Positions 14,847 through 22,805 of a stretch of 50,752 nt of DNA are shown here, in pieces. The position numbers were made by a program, and so were the translations under genes. The notes beneath the pieces are model-generated. The model searched no databases. It saw only the letters and a program-made list of their open reading frames with translations, and was not told the origin of the DNA. Position 1 is the first letter of the stretch; every line of letters starts with the position of its first letter. The stretch spans positions 1 to 50,752 of the forward strand of contig CAJQNK010000014.1 in NCBI GenBank assembly GCA_905479655.1. Reading direction: 5' to 3'. Source of the DNA: an uncultured bacterium (lineage in GTDB: Bacteria > Acidobacteriota > Thermoanaerobaculia > Multivoradales > JAHEKO01).

Positions 14847-17096
14847 ATGGACTTCCAGGCCGACCTCAACCCCGAGCAGCTCGCCGCCGTCACCCACGGC
14901 ACCGGCCCCCAGCTGGTCTTGGCGGGGGCCGGCTCCGGCAAGACCCGCGTCATCACCTACCGCATGGCCTGGTTGGTGCAGGAGTGCGGCGTCGATCCGC
15001 GCAGCGTCGTGGCGGTCACCTTCACCAACAAGGCCGCCCAGGAGATGCGCGAGCGGGTGGAGCAGCTCCTGGGGATGACGCCACTGCCGAGCTTCGTGGG
15101 GACGTTCCACAAGTTCTCGCTGCTCATGCTCCGGCGCTGGGGTGAGCATGTCGGGCTCAAGCGCGACTTCACGATCTTCGACTCCACGGACCAGAAGACG
15201 CTGATCAAGCGGGCCCTCAAGAAGGAGGAGCTCTCGGAGAGCGCCTTCCCGCCGCGGGTGATGCAGTCCACGATCAGCGCGGCCAAGAACCAGCTGGTGG
15301 ACGCCTCCGCCTACGAGAGCCGGGCGAAGGGCTTCTTCGAGCAGCGGGTCGCCCGCGTCTACAAGGCCTACCAGGGGATGCTGCGCGAGGCCGGCGGAGT
15401 CGACTTCGACGACATGATCGCGCTGGCGGTACGCATCCTCAGGACACAGCCGGGGATCCGCGACGCGGTCCGCTCCCGCCTGGACTACCTCATGGTGGAC
15501 GAGTTCCAGGACACCAACCACGCCCAGATGAGCCTGGTGCTCGAGCTGGTCGGCGGCGAGGGCAACATCACGGCGGTGGGCGACGAGGACCAGGGGATCT
15601 ACCGCTGGCGCGGCGCGGATCTCGACAACGTCCTCTCGTTCGAGCGCAGCTTCCCGGGAGCGGAGGTCCGTCTGCTGGAGCGCAACTACCGCTCGACCCA
15701 GAACATCCTGACGGCGGCGGGCGAGCTGGTGGCGAAGAACCACGGCCGCCGCGGCAAGCGCCTGTGGACCGACGCCGGCGACGGCGAGCTCATCGAGCTC
15801 TACCGCGCCCGCGACGAGCAGGACGAGGCTCGCTGGCTGGTCTCGACGCTGAAGGGGCTGCAGAAGCGCCACCCCCTCTCGGACATGGGGGTTCTCGTGC
15901 GGACCAACGCCCAGACCCGGGCGATCGAGGACGAGTTCCTGCGCCGCGAGGTGCCCTACGTGCTGGTGGGCGGCACGCGCTTCTACGAGCGCGCAGAGAT
16001 CAAGGACCTGGTGGCCTACCTGCGGGTGCTGCGCAACCCGCGCGACGACCTGTCGCTGCGACGCATCCTCAACACGCCGCCCCGGGGCATCGGCAAGGTC
16101 ACCGAGGACAACCTCCTCCACGTGGCGGGCGAGGAGGGGATGCCGGTCTGGGACGTGATCTTCAACGACGAGCTGGGATCGTTCCCGGCCCGCTCGGCCG
16201 GTGCCCTGCGGGAGTTCCGCAAGCTGATCACCGGACTCCAGGCCGAGGCGGGCGAGCGCAGTCTCGCCTCGCTCCTGGAGGAGATCCTCGAGCGCTCGGG
16301 CTACACCTCGATGTTCGATCCGGAGGACCCGGACGGCGCGAGTCGCCTCGAGAACGTGGAGGAGTTCGTCTCGGCCGCCCAGGAGTTCTCGGAGCGCCGC
16401 GGGGAGGAGGCCGGCGAGGAGGCGGACGAGCTGACGGCCTTCCTCGACCACGTCGCCCTGGTGGCGGACCTCGATGGCTGGCAGGCGCAGCGCGGCGTCT
16501 CGTTGATGACCCTACACAGCGCCAAGGGGCTGGAGTTTCCGGTGGTGACGGTGTGCGGACTGGAGGAGGGCGTGCTGCCCCACTTCAACGCGGGCGAGGA
16601 GCGGGACGCGGTGGAGGAGGAGCGGCGGCTCCTCTACGTCGGCATGACCCGGGCCCGCCAGAAGCTCTTCCTCACGACCTGCTCCCGCCGCCGCATCGCC
16701 GGCCGCTACCAGGACCAGGAGGACTCGCGCTTCCTCGCCGAGATCCCCGTCGGGGCGCTGGAGGTCTCCCGCAGCCCGGAGCTCTTCCAGGAGCGCGCCC
16801 GCGGCGTCCGCTCGTACTTCGGCGGCGGCAACGCCCCTCCCTGGGCCGCCTCGGCACCGAAGACCTCCGCGAACGACACGCGGCCGGGGCGGCGGCCGAC
16901 CCGCGCGACGGCGAAGGGCCTTCCCCCTTCGGAGGAGGGGATCGGCAAGGGGATGCGGGTGCGCCACGCGACGCTGGGCAAGGGCGTCGTCCTGGACGTC
17001 GAGGGCAGCGGCCCGAGCCGCAAGCTCGTCGTCTTCTTCGACAGGGGGGGCAAGCGCAAGCTGGTGGCGCGGTACGCGGGGTTGGAGCGGGCGTAG
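14847..17096 (+). CDS. pcrA: ATP-dependent DNA helicase, PcrA/UvrD type
   Basis: A 749-residue superfamily 1A helicase acting in DNA repair and replication restart. Seen motifs: Q-motif LNPEQLAAV, Walker A AGAGSGKT (residues 26-33), AVTFTNKAAQEMRERV, GTFHKFSLLMLRRWG, Walker B DEFQDTN, motif III GDEDQGIYRWRGAD, motif IV ERNYRSTQNIL, motif V TLHSAKGLEFPVV and motif VI RRLLYVGMTRA. The C-terminal ~55 residues (GMRVRHATLGKGVVLDVEG) are the PcrA/UvrD tudor-like segment that touches RNA polymerase. Length and order are normal, though PcrA and UvrD cannot be separated here. An octamer repeat tract begins right after the stop. Confidence 0.94.
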   Translation: MDFQADLNPEQLAAVTHGTGPQLVLAGAGSGKTRVITYRMAWLVQECGVDPRSVVAVTFTNKAAQEMRERVEQLLGMTPLPSFVGTFHKFSLLMLRRWGEHVGLKRDFTIFDSTDQKTLIKRALKKEELSESAFPPRVMQSTISAAKNQLVDASAYESRAKGFFEQRVARVYKAYQGMLREAGGVDFDDMIALAVRILRTQPGIRDAVRSRLDYLMVDEFQDTNHAQMSLVLELVGGEGNITAVGDEDQGIYRWRGADLDNVLSFERSFPGAEVRLLERNYRSTQNILTAAGELVAKNHGRRGKRLWTDAGDGELIELYRARDEQDEARWLVSTLKGLQKRHPLSDMGVLVRTNAQTRAIEDEFLRREVPYVLVGGTRFYERAEIKDLVAYLRVLRNPRDDLSLRRILNTPPRGIGKVTEDNLLHVAGEEGMPVWDVIFNDELGSFPARSAGALREFRKLITGLQAEAGERSLASLLEEILERSGYTSMFDPEDPDGASRLENVEEFVSAAQEFSERRGEEAGEEADELTAFLDHVALVADLDGWQAQRGVSLMTLHSAKGLEFPVVTVCGLEEGVLPHFNAGEERDAVEEERRLLYVGMTRARQKLFLTTCSRRRIAGRYQDQEDSRFLAEIPVGALEVSRSPELFQERARGVRSYFGGGNAPPWAASAPKTSANDTRPGRRPTRATAKGLPPSEEGIGKGMRVRHATLGKGVVLDVEGSGPSRKLVVFFDRGGKRKLVARYAGLERA

Positions 17097-17097
17097 T

Positions 17098-17137
17098 CAC
17101 GCGAAGACGCGAAGACGCGAGGAACGGGCGGAGGGTT
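17098..17137. repeat. Octamer repeat tract, family A copy
   Basis: CACGCGAAGACGCGAAGACG onward shows a near perfect 8-base period (CGCGAAGA), followed by GGAGGGTTGCG, which also adjoins the copy at 2401-2493. It separates the helicase gene from the vapBC remnant. Confidence 0.75.
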
Positions 17138-17172
17138 GCGGGCGCGGAGTCGAAGGGGTCAACGCGGGTCGA

Positions 17173-17202
17173 CTTGACTAAGTCGTGAGTCAAGCCTATC
17201 GT
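17173..17202 (+). promoter_or_regulatory. Promoter and operator of the vapBC remnant
   Basis: TTGACT (17174-17179) and TATCGT (17197-17202) are spaced by 17 bases. A perfect inverted repeat CTTGACT (17173-17179) / AGTCAAG (17188-17194) overlaps the -35 and spacer, as expected for an operator bound by an autoregulating antitoxin complex. The -10 ends 8 bases before the ATG at 17211. Confidence 0.65.
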
Positions 17203-17210
17203 CAAACCCC

Positions 17211-17494
17211 ATGTCGGAGGTCACCGTCCACCAAGCGAAGACCCATCTCTCCCGGCTGCTCCGCCGGGTGGCGGCCGGGGAGGAGATCGTGATCACTGCT
17301 CCGGCGATCGCGTGGCCCGCCTCGTCGCGATCGAGCCTCCGGCACCGCGCCGGCTCGGCCGGGACCGGGGGAGGTTCGCGATTCCGGACGATTTCGACGA
17401 CGAGCTCCCCGAGGAGGTGCTGGCGGAGATACCCCTGCTCACCGCGGACGAGAAGCTGGGCCGCTACTCCGTGGAGATCCTGCAGGCGCGGTGA
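17211..17494 (+). pseudogene. Degenerate vapBC: frameshifted antitoxin fused to the last residues of a VapC-like toxin
   Basis: The first 29 codons read MSEVTVHQAKTHLSRLLRRV then AAGEEIVIT, a textbook Phd/YefM-type (VapB) antitoxin N-terminus. After ACT (17295-17297) the expected continuation appears in the next frame: adding one base gives R-SGDRVARLVAIEPPAPRRL and then GRFAIPDDFDDELPEEVLAE, the usual antitoxin C-terminus. So a single base is missing. At 17428/17429 the antitoxin sequence runs straight into IPLLTADEKLGRYSVEILQA followed by a stop, which is the typical C-terminal end of a PIN-domain VapC toxin. The N-terminal ~100 toxin residues are gone. The locus is therefore a frameshifted, internally deleted remnant. 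It cannot make a toxin; a short DNA-binding antitoxin fragment might still be made. Confidence 0.8.
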
Positions 17495-17543
17495 GGGCTC
17501 GCGGGCCGACCGCTCGGCTGAGATCTGATTCTCCGCAGCGATT

Positions 17544-17560
17544 CCGAATGGGAGATTCGG
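17544..17560 (+). other. Small hairpin between the vapBC remnant and the FG-GAP gene
   Basis: CCGAAT-GGGAG-ATTCGG makes a 6-base-pair stem with a 5-base loop. No T-run follows, so it is at best a weak terminator. Confidence 0.3.
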
Positions 17561-17580
17561 GGCGGCGGGCTGGGGAAGTG

Positions 17581-17586
17581 TAGGGT
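17581..17586 (+). promoter_or_regulatory. Possible -10 box of the FG-GAP gene
   Basis: TAGGGT preceded directly by TG lies 28 bases before the ATG at 17615. The same hexamer appears before the Fis-type gene at 44075. No clear -35. Confidence 0.35.
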
Positions 17587-17614
17587 CGGAGCGACTCCTT
17601 CCCTGGGGAAGCCT

Positions 17615-19162
17615 ATGCACTCGGACTCTCGCACTCTCATCGGCGCGATCCTCGTCATGGGCGTCGCTTCTCTCGCGTTCCCGGCGGCCTCGGCCCAGGA
17701 GGTAGAGCCTCTCTATATCGAGCTCGAGAAGCTGTTGGCGTCCGACGGGCGGGGCAGCGACTACTTCGGGGAGTACCTCTCGATCGACGGAGACACCTTG
17801 GTGGTAGGCAGGGGCAACATCGGCTTCCACCGCGCCCATGTCTTCGAGCGGCACCAAGGCGGCAGCAACGCCTGGGGTGAGGTGGCGATCCTGCTCGCCC
17901 CGGACGATCCGGAGAACTTCGGCCGCGCCGTAGAGGTCGATGGAGACCGGATCGCGGTCGGCGCGACCGACGAAGAGCAGTCGGGTTCGGTCTACCTCTT
18001 CGAGCGCGACGCCGGCGGCCCGGGCAACTGGGGGCTCACCGGCAAGCTCCAGGCGCCGGGTGGCCCGGTTGACGGGCAGAGTTTCAACACTCCGGCCATC
18101 GACGGCGACACGCTCGTCGTGGGCGCCCAAGGGGACGAGGAGGGGGGGGGTTACGCCACGGGGGCTGTCTTCGTCTACGAGCGCGACGAGACTCGGCCGG
18201 AGGGCTGGCGCTTCGTGCAGAAGATCATCCCATCGGAGACCGACGAGAACGCGAAGTTCGGCGCCATTGTCGACATCGACGACACGACCTTCGTCGTCGG
18301 GGCCCGGACCCAGGATGTGGGCGACGAGTATCAGGCTGGCTCCGCCTACGTCCTGGAGAAGCAGGGAGACATCTGGGTGGAGGCGAGGCGGCTCACGGCG
18401 CCGGTACCGGAGGGAGGCGGGCATTTTGGGGAGGGCGTCGCCGTCGCGGGTGATCTGGTAGCGGTCGGTCAACCGGATGAGAACGGCAACCGCGGTGCGG
18501 TCTACCTGTACCGGAGGGACCTGGGCGGCCCCGGGGAGTGGGGGCTGGAGGCCCGGCTGTCGCATCCGGAGGGGAACCTCTTCGGACTGTCGGTGGACCT
18601 GGACGGCGAGGTCCTCGTGGTAGGCGACTATCTGTGGGACGTGCCGGAGGTCCCGAACGCCGGGGCCATCCACGTCTTCGAGCGGCGCGGGGTCGCCGGC
18701 TGGGTGGAGCTCGCCCGCCTCGAGGCCTCCGATCCGGCGGAGGGGCAGCACTTCGGCGAGGAGGTGGGCATCGGCCGAGGCACGCTCGTGGTTGGCGCCC
18801 CCCTCGACGACGAGGCCGGCGACCGGGCCGGCGCGGTGTACGTCATCCAGACGGTCGCCCACCCCGAGATCTCGGTCACGGGCACCTGCCCGGGGCAGGT
18901 CACTCTCACGCTGACAGGCGCGACGTCCGGCGGTGGGGTTCTGGTGGCGAAGTCCGCAACCGAGGGCATGGCCCCTCTGCCGGAGCCGTGCGGGGGCGGA
19001 GAGCTCGGGCTGGAGGACCCGAGCCTTCTGCTCGCGTTCCTCGCGGACGAGGAGGGTGCGGAGTCGCACGTGCGGACGGTTCCCGAAGAGGCCTGCGGAC
19101 TGCTGTTGCAGGCGGTGGACCGCGTGACGTGCGGGGTCGGGGAGGTCAGGCAGGTTCCGTGA
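17615..19162 (+). CDS. Exported FG-GAP-type beta-propeller protein
   Basis: A 515-residue secreted protein with a signal peptide (hydrophobic 8-24, cleavage after ASA27). Residues 38-415 hold about seven repeats of ~50 residues with the pattern FGxxVxxDGDTLVVGA ... GSVYLFERD ... W, as in integrin-like FG-GAP propellers. Examples are SIDGDTLVVG, EVDGDRIAVGA, AIDGDTLVVGAQ, DIDDTTFVVGA, DLDGEVLVVG and IGRGTLVVGA. The remaining ~95 residues form a separate domain with four cysteines (TCPGQVTL, PCGGGELG, EACGLLL, VTCGVGE). Such proteins are often surface or extracellular; the binding partner is unknown. A run of nine G at 18142-18150 lies in frame. Confidence 0.8.
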   Translation: MHSDSRTLIGAILVMGVASLAFPAASAQEVEPLYIELEKLLASDGRGSDYFGEYLSIDGDTLVVGRGNIGFHRAHVFERHQGGSNAWGEVAILLAPDDPENFGRAVEVDGDRIAVGATDEEQSGSVYLFERDAGGPGNWGLTGKLQAPGGPVDGQSFNTPAIDGDTLVVGAQGDEEGGGYATGAVFVYERDETRPEGWRFVQKIIPSETDENAKFGAIVDIDDTTFVVGARTQDVGDEYQAGSAYVLEKQGDIWVEARRLTAPVPEGGGHFGEGVAVAGDLVAVGQPDENGNRGAVYLYRRDLGGPGEWGLEARLSHPEGNLFGLSVDLDGEVLVVGDYLWDVPEVPNAGAIHVFERRGVAGWVELARLEASDPAEGQHFGEEVGIGRGTLVVGAPLDDEAGDRAGAVYVIQTVAHPEISVTGTCPGQVTLTLTGATSGGGVLVAKSATEGMAPLPEPCGGGELGLEDPSLLLAFLADEEGAESHVRTVPEEACGLLLQAVDRVTCGVGEVRQVP

Positions 19163-19196
19163 ACGCCTCGGCGTCGACCGCCCCGGTCCACCCCGA

Positions 19197-19331
19197 CCCG
19201 ACCCCTCGGGGTGTTTCGACTGCGGTCGCTCCGCTCCCTTCACTCAGCACGACACATCGAGAGCTCGAGCGCCCCCGGCTCCTCCTTCTCCGGCCGGGGC
19301 CCCCTTGGCGCCTTCGCGCCTTCGCGTGATC
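19197..19331. repeat. Dispersed repeats of both families downstream of the FG-GAP gene
   Basis: Family B: from CTCGGGGTGTTTCGACTGCG (19205 onward) to CAGCACGACAC (about 19255) matches, in the same orientation, the copy at 2630-2676 with several changes. Family A: CTTGGCGCCTTCGCGCCTTC onward (19304-19328) is the inverted octamer tract. The rest of the 216-base gap between the convergent genes holds no gene. Confidence 0.65.
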
Positions 19332-19378
19332 CCCGATCCCGCGCCTCCGCGTCCCCGATCCCGCGCCCTCGTCGCCCC

Positions 19379-19954
19379 CTACTCCGGCCTCGGCGCGAAG
19401 TCCTCCCGCAGCACCGCATACAGGTAGTTGTCGACCCGCCTCCCGCCCAGCACGAAGTACTTCCTGAGCCGCCCCTCCCGCGCGAAGCCGACACGCTCCA
19501 GGACCCTCTGGGAGGCGTCGTTGTCCACCGTGCAGCGGGCCTCGATGCGCTCGAGCCTCGTGTTGAGGAAGAGGTCGGCCAGGAGCAGCGTGATCGCCTC
19601 GGGCATGACGCCGCGGCGCTGGTAGGCGGTGGAGAGAGCGTATCCGACCTCGGCCAGGCCGTGGTCCCAGTTGGTCACGACCAGGGTGATCCAGCCGGCG
19701 GGCTCGCCGTCCACCAGGACCAGCCACTGGAACTTGTCGCCGACACTGCGGTAGAGGTCGCGCGGGGTGTGGCTCGAGAGCTCGGCGCGGAGCTGGGCCA
19801 CCGAGGCGGCGGCCAGGGGCTGGAAGCGCTTGACGCTCGCCTCCTTGCGCCAGGACTGCAGCAGGACGGCGTCGCCGGGCCAGGCCGGGCGCAGGCTGAT
19901 CCGGGGACGGCCCTCGGGGGCCGGGGGGCCGCTCAGCCGGTCGTCCGCGGTCAT
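19379..19954 (-). CDS. GNAT family N-acetyltransferase (RimJ/RimL-like)
   Basis: A 191-residue acetyltransferase. The core has ISLRPAWPGDAVLLQSWR at the N-terminus, DGEPAGWITLVVTNWD, the acetyl-CoA-binding region EVGYALSTAYQRRGVMPEAI and the C-terminal NDASQRVLERVGFAREGRLR, all typical of RimJ/RimL-type GNATs that modify protein or small amines. Its ATG overlaps the stop of the upstream glycosyltransferase gene (ATGA), so it is co-translated with it. Modification of a glycan or of the glycosyltransferase product is one possibility, but the substrate cannot be read from the sequence. Confidence 0.85.
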   Translation of the reverse strand: MTADDRLSGPPAPEGRPRISLRPAWPGDAVLLQSWRKEASVKRFQPLAAASVAQLRAELSSHTPRDLYRSVGDKFQWLVLVDGEPAGWITLVVTNWDHGLAEVGYALSTAYQRRGVMPEAITLLLADLFLNTRLERIEARCTVDNDASQRVLERVGFAREGRLRKYFVLGGRRVDNYLYAVLREDFAPRPE

Positions 19955-21459
19955 GGCAGGGTGGTGGCCTCCCCCGCGACCACGGCATTTCGTCGCGAAG
20001 GCCGGTCGCCGATCCCGGGGAGAGAGATCAGGAACAGGTACCAGTAACCCTGGAGGAAGAGGTAGAGAAAGGGGAGGGAGTACCACATGGCGAGGTCGAC
20101 GGCGAGGACGCAGGCGACCAGCAGCCAGACGGCCATGGCGCCCTCCACCAGGAGCCAGGGGTTGCGCGCCACGCGGTACCGCTTGCCCTTCCAGCCGTCC
20201 CGGCTCCCCTCGATGCGGTACTTGGGTGTCCGCTCGAAGGTGCCGCCGTCGCGGAACAGGCCCGCCAGCACCGCGCGGGTGTTGTTCACGGCCAGCCCCA
20301 TCCCCAGGCCCATGAGGGCTGCCAGCGGCGCCACCGAGCGCCACCACGAGGCTCCCCGGGCCCTCTGACTCGCCACGTAGAAGGCCAGCACCGAGACGGT
20401 CGCGGCCAGGAACAGCGGCAGGTCGATCCACAACAGGGCCCACGGCTCCATCTCGCGTCGCAGGGCCATCGCAGGGAAGATCAGCACGGAGAGCAGCAGC
20501 ATCAGCAGATAGGCGGCATTGTTCGTCAGGTGCACGAAGGCCTCGGCCTTCAGTCGCCAGGGGAGATCCGAGCGCAGGATCGGCCAGAGGAGCTTGCGGG
20601 CCGTCTGGATCGACCCCTTGGCCCAGCGGTACTGCTGTCGCTTGAAGGCGTTGACCTCGACGGGGAGCTCGGCAGGCGCCGTGATCTCGGGCACGAAGAC
20701 GAAGCGCCAGCCGGAGAGCTGGGCGCGGTAGGAGAGGTCGAGGTCCTCGGTCAACGTGTCGTGCTGCCAGCCGCCGGCCTCGTGGATGGCCGCGCACCGC
20801 CAGACCCCGGCCGTGCCGTTGAAGTTGAAGAACCGGCCGGAGCGGTTGCGGGCGAAGTGCTCCACCAGGAAGTGGCCGTCGAGGAAGATGGCCTGGATGC
20901 GGGTCAGGAGCGACCATTCGCGGTTGATGTGCTCCCAGCGTGCCTGGACCATCCCGACGCCCGCGTCCGCGAACCAGGGGACGGTGCGACGGAGGAAGTC
21001 GGGCGAGGGCACGAAGTCGGCGTCGAACACGGCGGCGAGCTCGCCCCTGGCGCTCTCGAGGCCGTGGGCGAGCGCCCCCGCCTTGAAGCCGGTGCGTTCG
21101 CTTCGGCGCACATGGTGGATGTCGAACCCCTCGGCCCGCAGGTCGGCGACGACCGCCGCCAGACGATCGACGGTCTCGTCGGTGGAGTCGTCCAGCACCT
21201 GGATCTCCAACCGCTCCCGCGGGTAGTCGAGGGCCGCCACCGCCCGGACCAGCCGCTCGGCGACGTACATCTCGTTGAACACCGGCAGCTGGACGGTGAC
21301 GGTGGGCCAGACCTCCGGCTCGGAGGGGAGCTCCAGGGGCCGCCGCCGGTGGCGCAGGTAGAGTGCCAGGATCAGGAGCCGATGGGTGCCATAGAGCGCC
21401 AGAATCCCCAGGACGAGGTAGTACGTTGTCAGGACGACCTGCGACAGATCGGGGCTCAA
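19951..21459 (-). CDS. Family 2 glycosyltransferase, cellulose synthase-like
   Basis: About 502 residues, an inner-membrane processive-type GT2. One N-terminal membrane segment (LTTYYLVLGILALYGTHRLL) precedes the catalytic domain with VTVQLPVFNE, VLDDSTDET, AVFDADFVPSP, FNFNGTAGVWR, TEDLDLSYRAQ and the QQYRW signature (AFKRQQYRWAKGS); at least four C-terminal membrane segments follow. It resembles glucomannan/beta-mannan synthase-like (CslA) enzymes and likely polymerises an exported polysaccharide. I place the start at TTG 21459 because GGAGAGGGG stands 6 bases before it and the first membrane helix follows at once. The ATG at 21579 would give 40 extra residues inside the divergent gene. Confidence 0.87.
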   Translation of the reverse strand: MSPDLSQVVLTTYYLVLGILALYGTHRLLILALYLRHRRRPLELPSEPEVWPTVTVQLPVFNEMYVAERLVRAVAALDYPRERLEIQVLDDSTDETVDRLAAVVADLRAEGFDIHHVRRSERTGFKAGALAHGLESARGELAAVFDADFVPSPDFLRRTVPWFADAGVGMVQARWEHINREWSLLTRIQAIFLDGHFLVEHFARNRSGRFFNFNGTAGVWRCAAIHEAGGWQHDTLTEDLDLSYRAQLSGWRFVFVPEITAPAELPVEVNAFKRQQYRWAKGSIQTARKLLWPILRSDLPWRLKAEAFVHLTNNAAYLLMLLLSVLIFPAMALRREMEPWALLWIDLPLFLAATVSVLAFYVASQRARGASWWRSVAPLAALMGLGMGLAVNNTRAVLAGLFRDGGTFERTPKYRIEGSRDGWKGKRYRVARNPWLLVEGAMAVWLLVACVLAVDLAMWYSLPFLYLFLQGYWYLFLISLPGIGDRPSRRNAVVAGEATTLP

Positions 21460-22805
21460 TCGCGGCCCCTCTCCGAAAGTCCCACCTGCCGTGGGTTCCG
21501 CTGGTCTGTGCTCTGGCTGCTCACCTGGGTCTCCTACTGGCCTTCGATGTCGCCCGTCGGCCGGTCCTGCTCCTCGCACTTCTGGCTCTGGGCTCCGCCG
21601 GTCTCCTCGGTCTCCATCGGCGGGGGGCCGCCCCTCCGGGGCCGGTCCTGCTCCTGGCGGTAGCCGCCATCCTGCGGCTCATGATGCTACCGCTCCCGCC
21701 CTCACTCTCCGAGGACTCTCTGCGCTATCTGTGGGATGGGAAGGTACTGGCGTCCGGCTACAACCCCTACCGGCTGGCGCCCGAGGCCGAGGAGCTCGAG
21801 TCCCTGCGCGACGCTCGGTGGCGGCAGTTGCCCCACCGCGACGTCCCCACCGTCTATCCGCCCCTGGCCCTGGCGACCTTCAGTATAGCCGCAGCCTCGC
21901 CGGCTCCCTACCCGACCTGGAAGGCCATCCTGGCGGCGGCGGACCTCTTCGGATGCCTCCTCTTGCTGCGCATCGCCGGAGTGCTCGGGCTCGATCCACG
22001 GCGGGTGGCCTGGTACGCGTGGAACCCGCTCGTCACCCTGGAGATCGCCGGCATGGGCCACGTCGAAGGGCTGGGCGTTCCCTTGACGATCGCCGCCGTC
22101 TGGTGGCTCGTCCGCAAGCCTCCCCGCCGCCTCTCCGCGGCCATGGCGGCCGCCGGCGCCGTCCTGGCGAAGCTGGTGCCCGTGTTGGCCCTGCCACTCT
22201 GGAGTCGCCGGAGCGGCCGTCCCTGGCTGTTCCTCGGGGTGGCGGGCGCGGTCGTCGTGGCGGTCTTCCTGCCGGTCGTCCAGGCCACGGGCGGCGTGCC
22301 CCCGGGCCTGATCGAGTACGGGGTCTCCTGGGAGTTCAACGGCCCGCTCTACGAGCCGCTCTGGCGGGCGCTCGACGGGCTCGGCGCGCCCGAGGCGATC
22401 AAGGGTGGGCTCGATCGGTTGAAGATCCGGACCGGAGAACACGACTTCTGGAACCTCTTCTATCCCTACGTCTACGGGCGGTTGCTGGCGAAGCTGCTGT
22501 TGGCCGCGGGGCTGGGGGTCGTGGCGCTCGTCGCCCTGCGGGACCGTCGACCGGTGCCGGCGACGGGCGTCGTCTTCGGCGCCATGGTCCTGGCCTCGGC
22601 CACCGTGTACCCGTGGTACGTCCTCTGGGTCCTGCCCTGGGCCGCGCTCTGCCTGCACCCGGCCTGGTTGCTGCTGGCAGCCCTCGTCCCGCTCTCGTAC
22701 CTGCCGCAGCTCACCGCGGTGCCCCTGGTTCCGTGGATCTTCCTGGCGATCTGGCTCCCGGTCCTTCTGACGCTCCTCGCGAGGCCCCGATGGTCTACCG
22801 ACTGA
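21426..22805 (+). CDS. Polytopic mannosyltransferase-like membrane protein (GT-C fold)
   Basis: About 459 residues with roughly 10-12 hydrophobic segments, resembling GT87/PIG-M-type polyprenyl-phosphate-sugar mannosyltransferases. Typical features are the early acidic motif SEDSLRYLWDGKVLASGYNPY in the first external loop, TVYPPLALATFSIAAA, WNPLVTLEIAGMGHVEGLG and the later YPWYVLWVLPW. No ATG is available before residue ~100 of this frame; TTG at 21426 has GAGG 7 bases upstream and is preferred, but GTG at 21363 is possible. With the preferred starts, this gene and the divergent GT2 gene overlap by 34 bases. It probably adds sugar from a lipid carrier to an exported glycan. Confidence 0.75.
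   Translation: MSGRPATDRGSIAAPLRKSHLPWVPLVCALAAHLGLLLAFDVARRPVLLLALLALGSAGLLGLHRRGAAPPGPVLLLAVAAILRLMMLPLPPSLSEDSLRYLWDGKVLASGYNPYRLAPEAEELESLRDARWRQLPHRDVPTVYPPLALATFSIAAASPAPYPTWKAILAAADLFGCLLLLRIAGVLGLDPRRVAWYAWNPLVTLEIAGMGHVEGLGVPLTIAAVWWLVRKPPRRLSAAMAAAGAVLAKLVPVLALPLWSRRSGRPWLFLGVAGAVVVAVFLPVVQATGGVPPGLIEYGVSWEFNGPLYEPLWRALDGLGAPEAIKGGLDRLKIRTGEHDFWNLFYPYVYGRLLAKLLLAAGLGVVALVALRDRRPVPATGVVFGAMVLASATVYPWYVLWVLPWAALCLHPAWLLLAALVPLSYLPQLTAVPLVPWIFLAIWLPVLLTLLARPRWSTD

Noticed and set aside
12884..14956. 690-codon minus-strand frame opposite glmS
   Set aside because: Composition and lack of motifs mark it as a shadow of glmS, which is complete and canonical.
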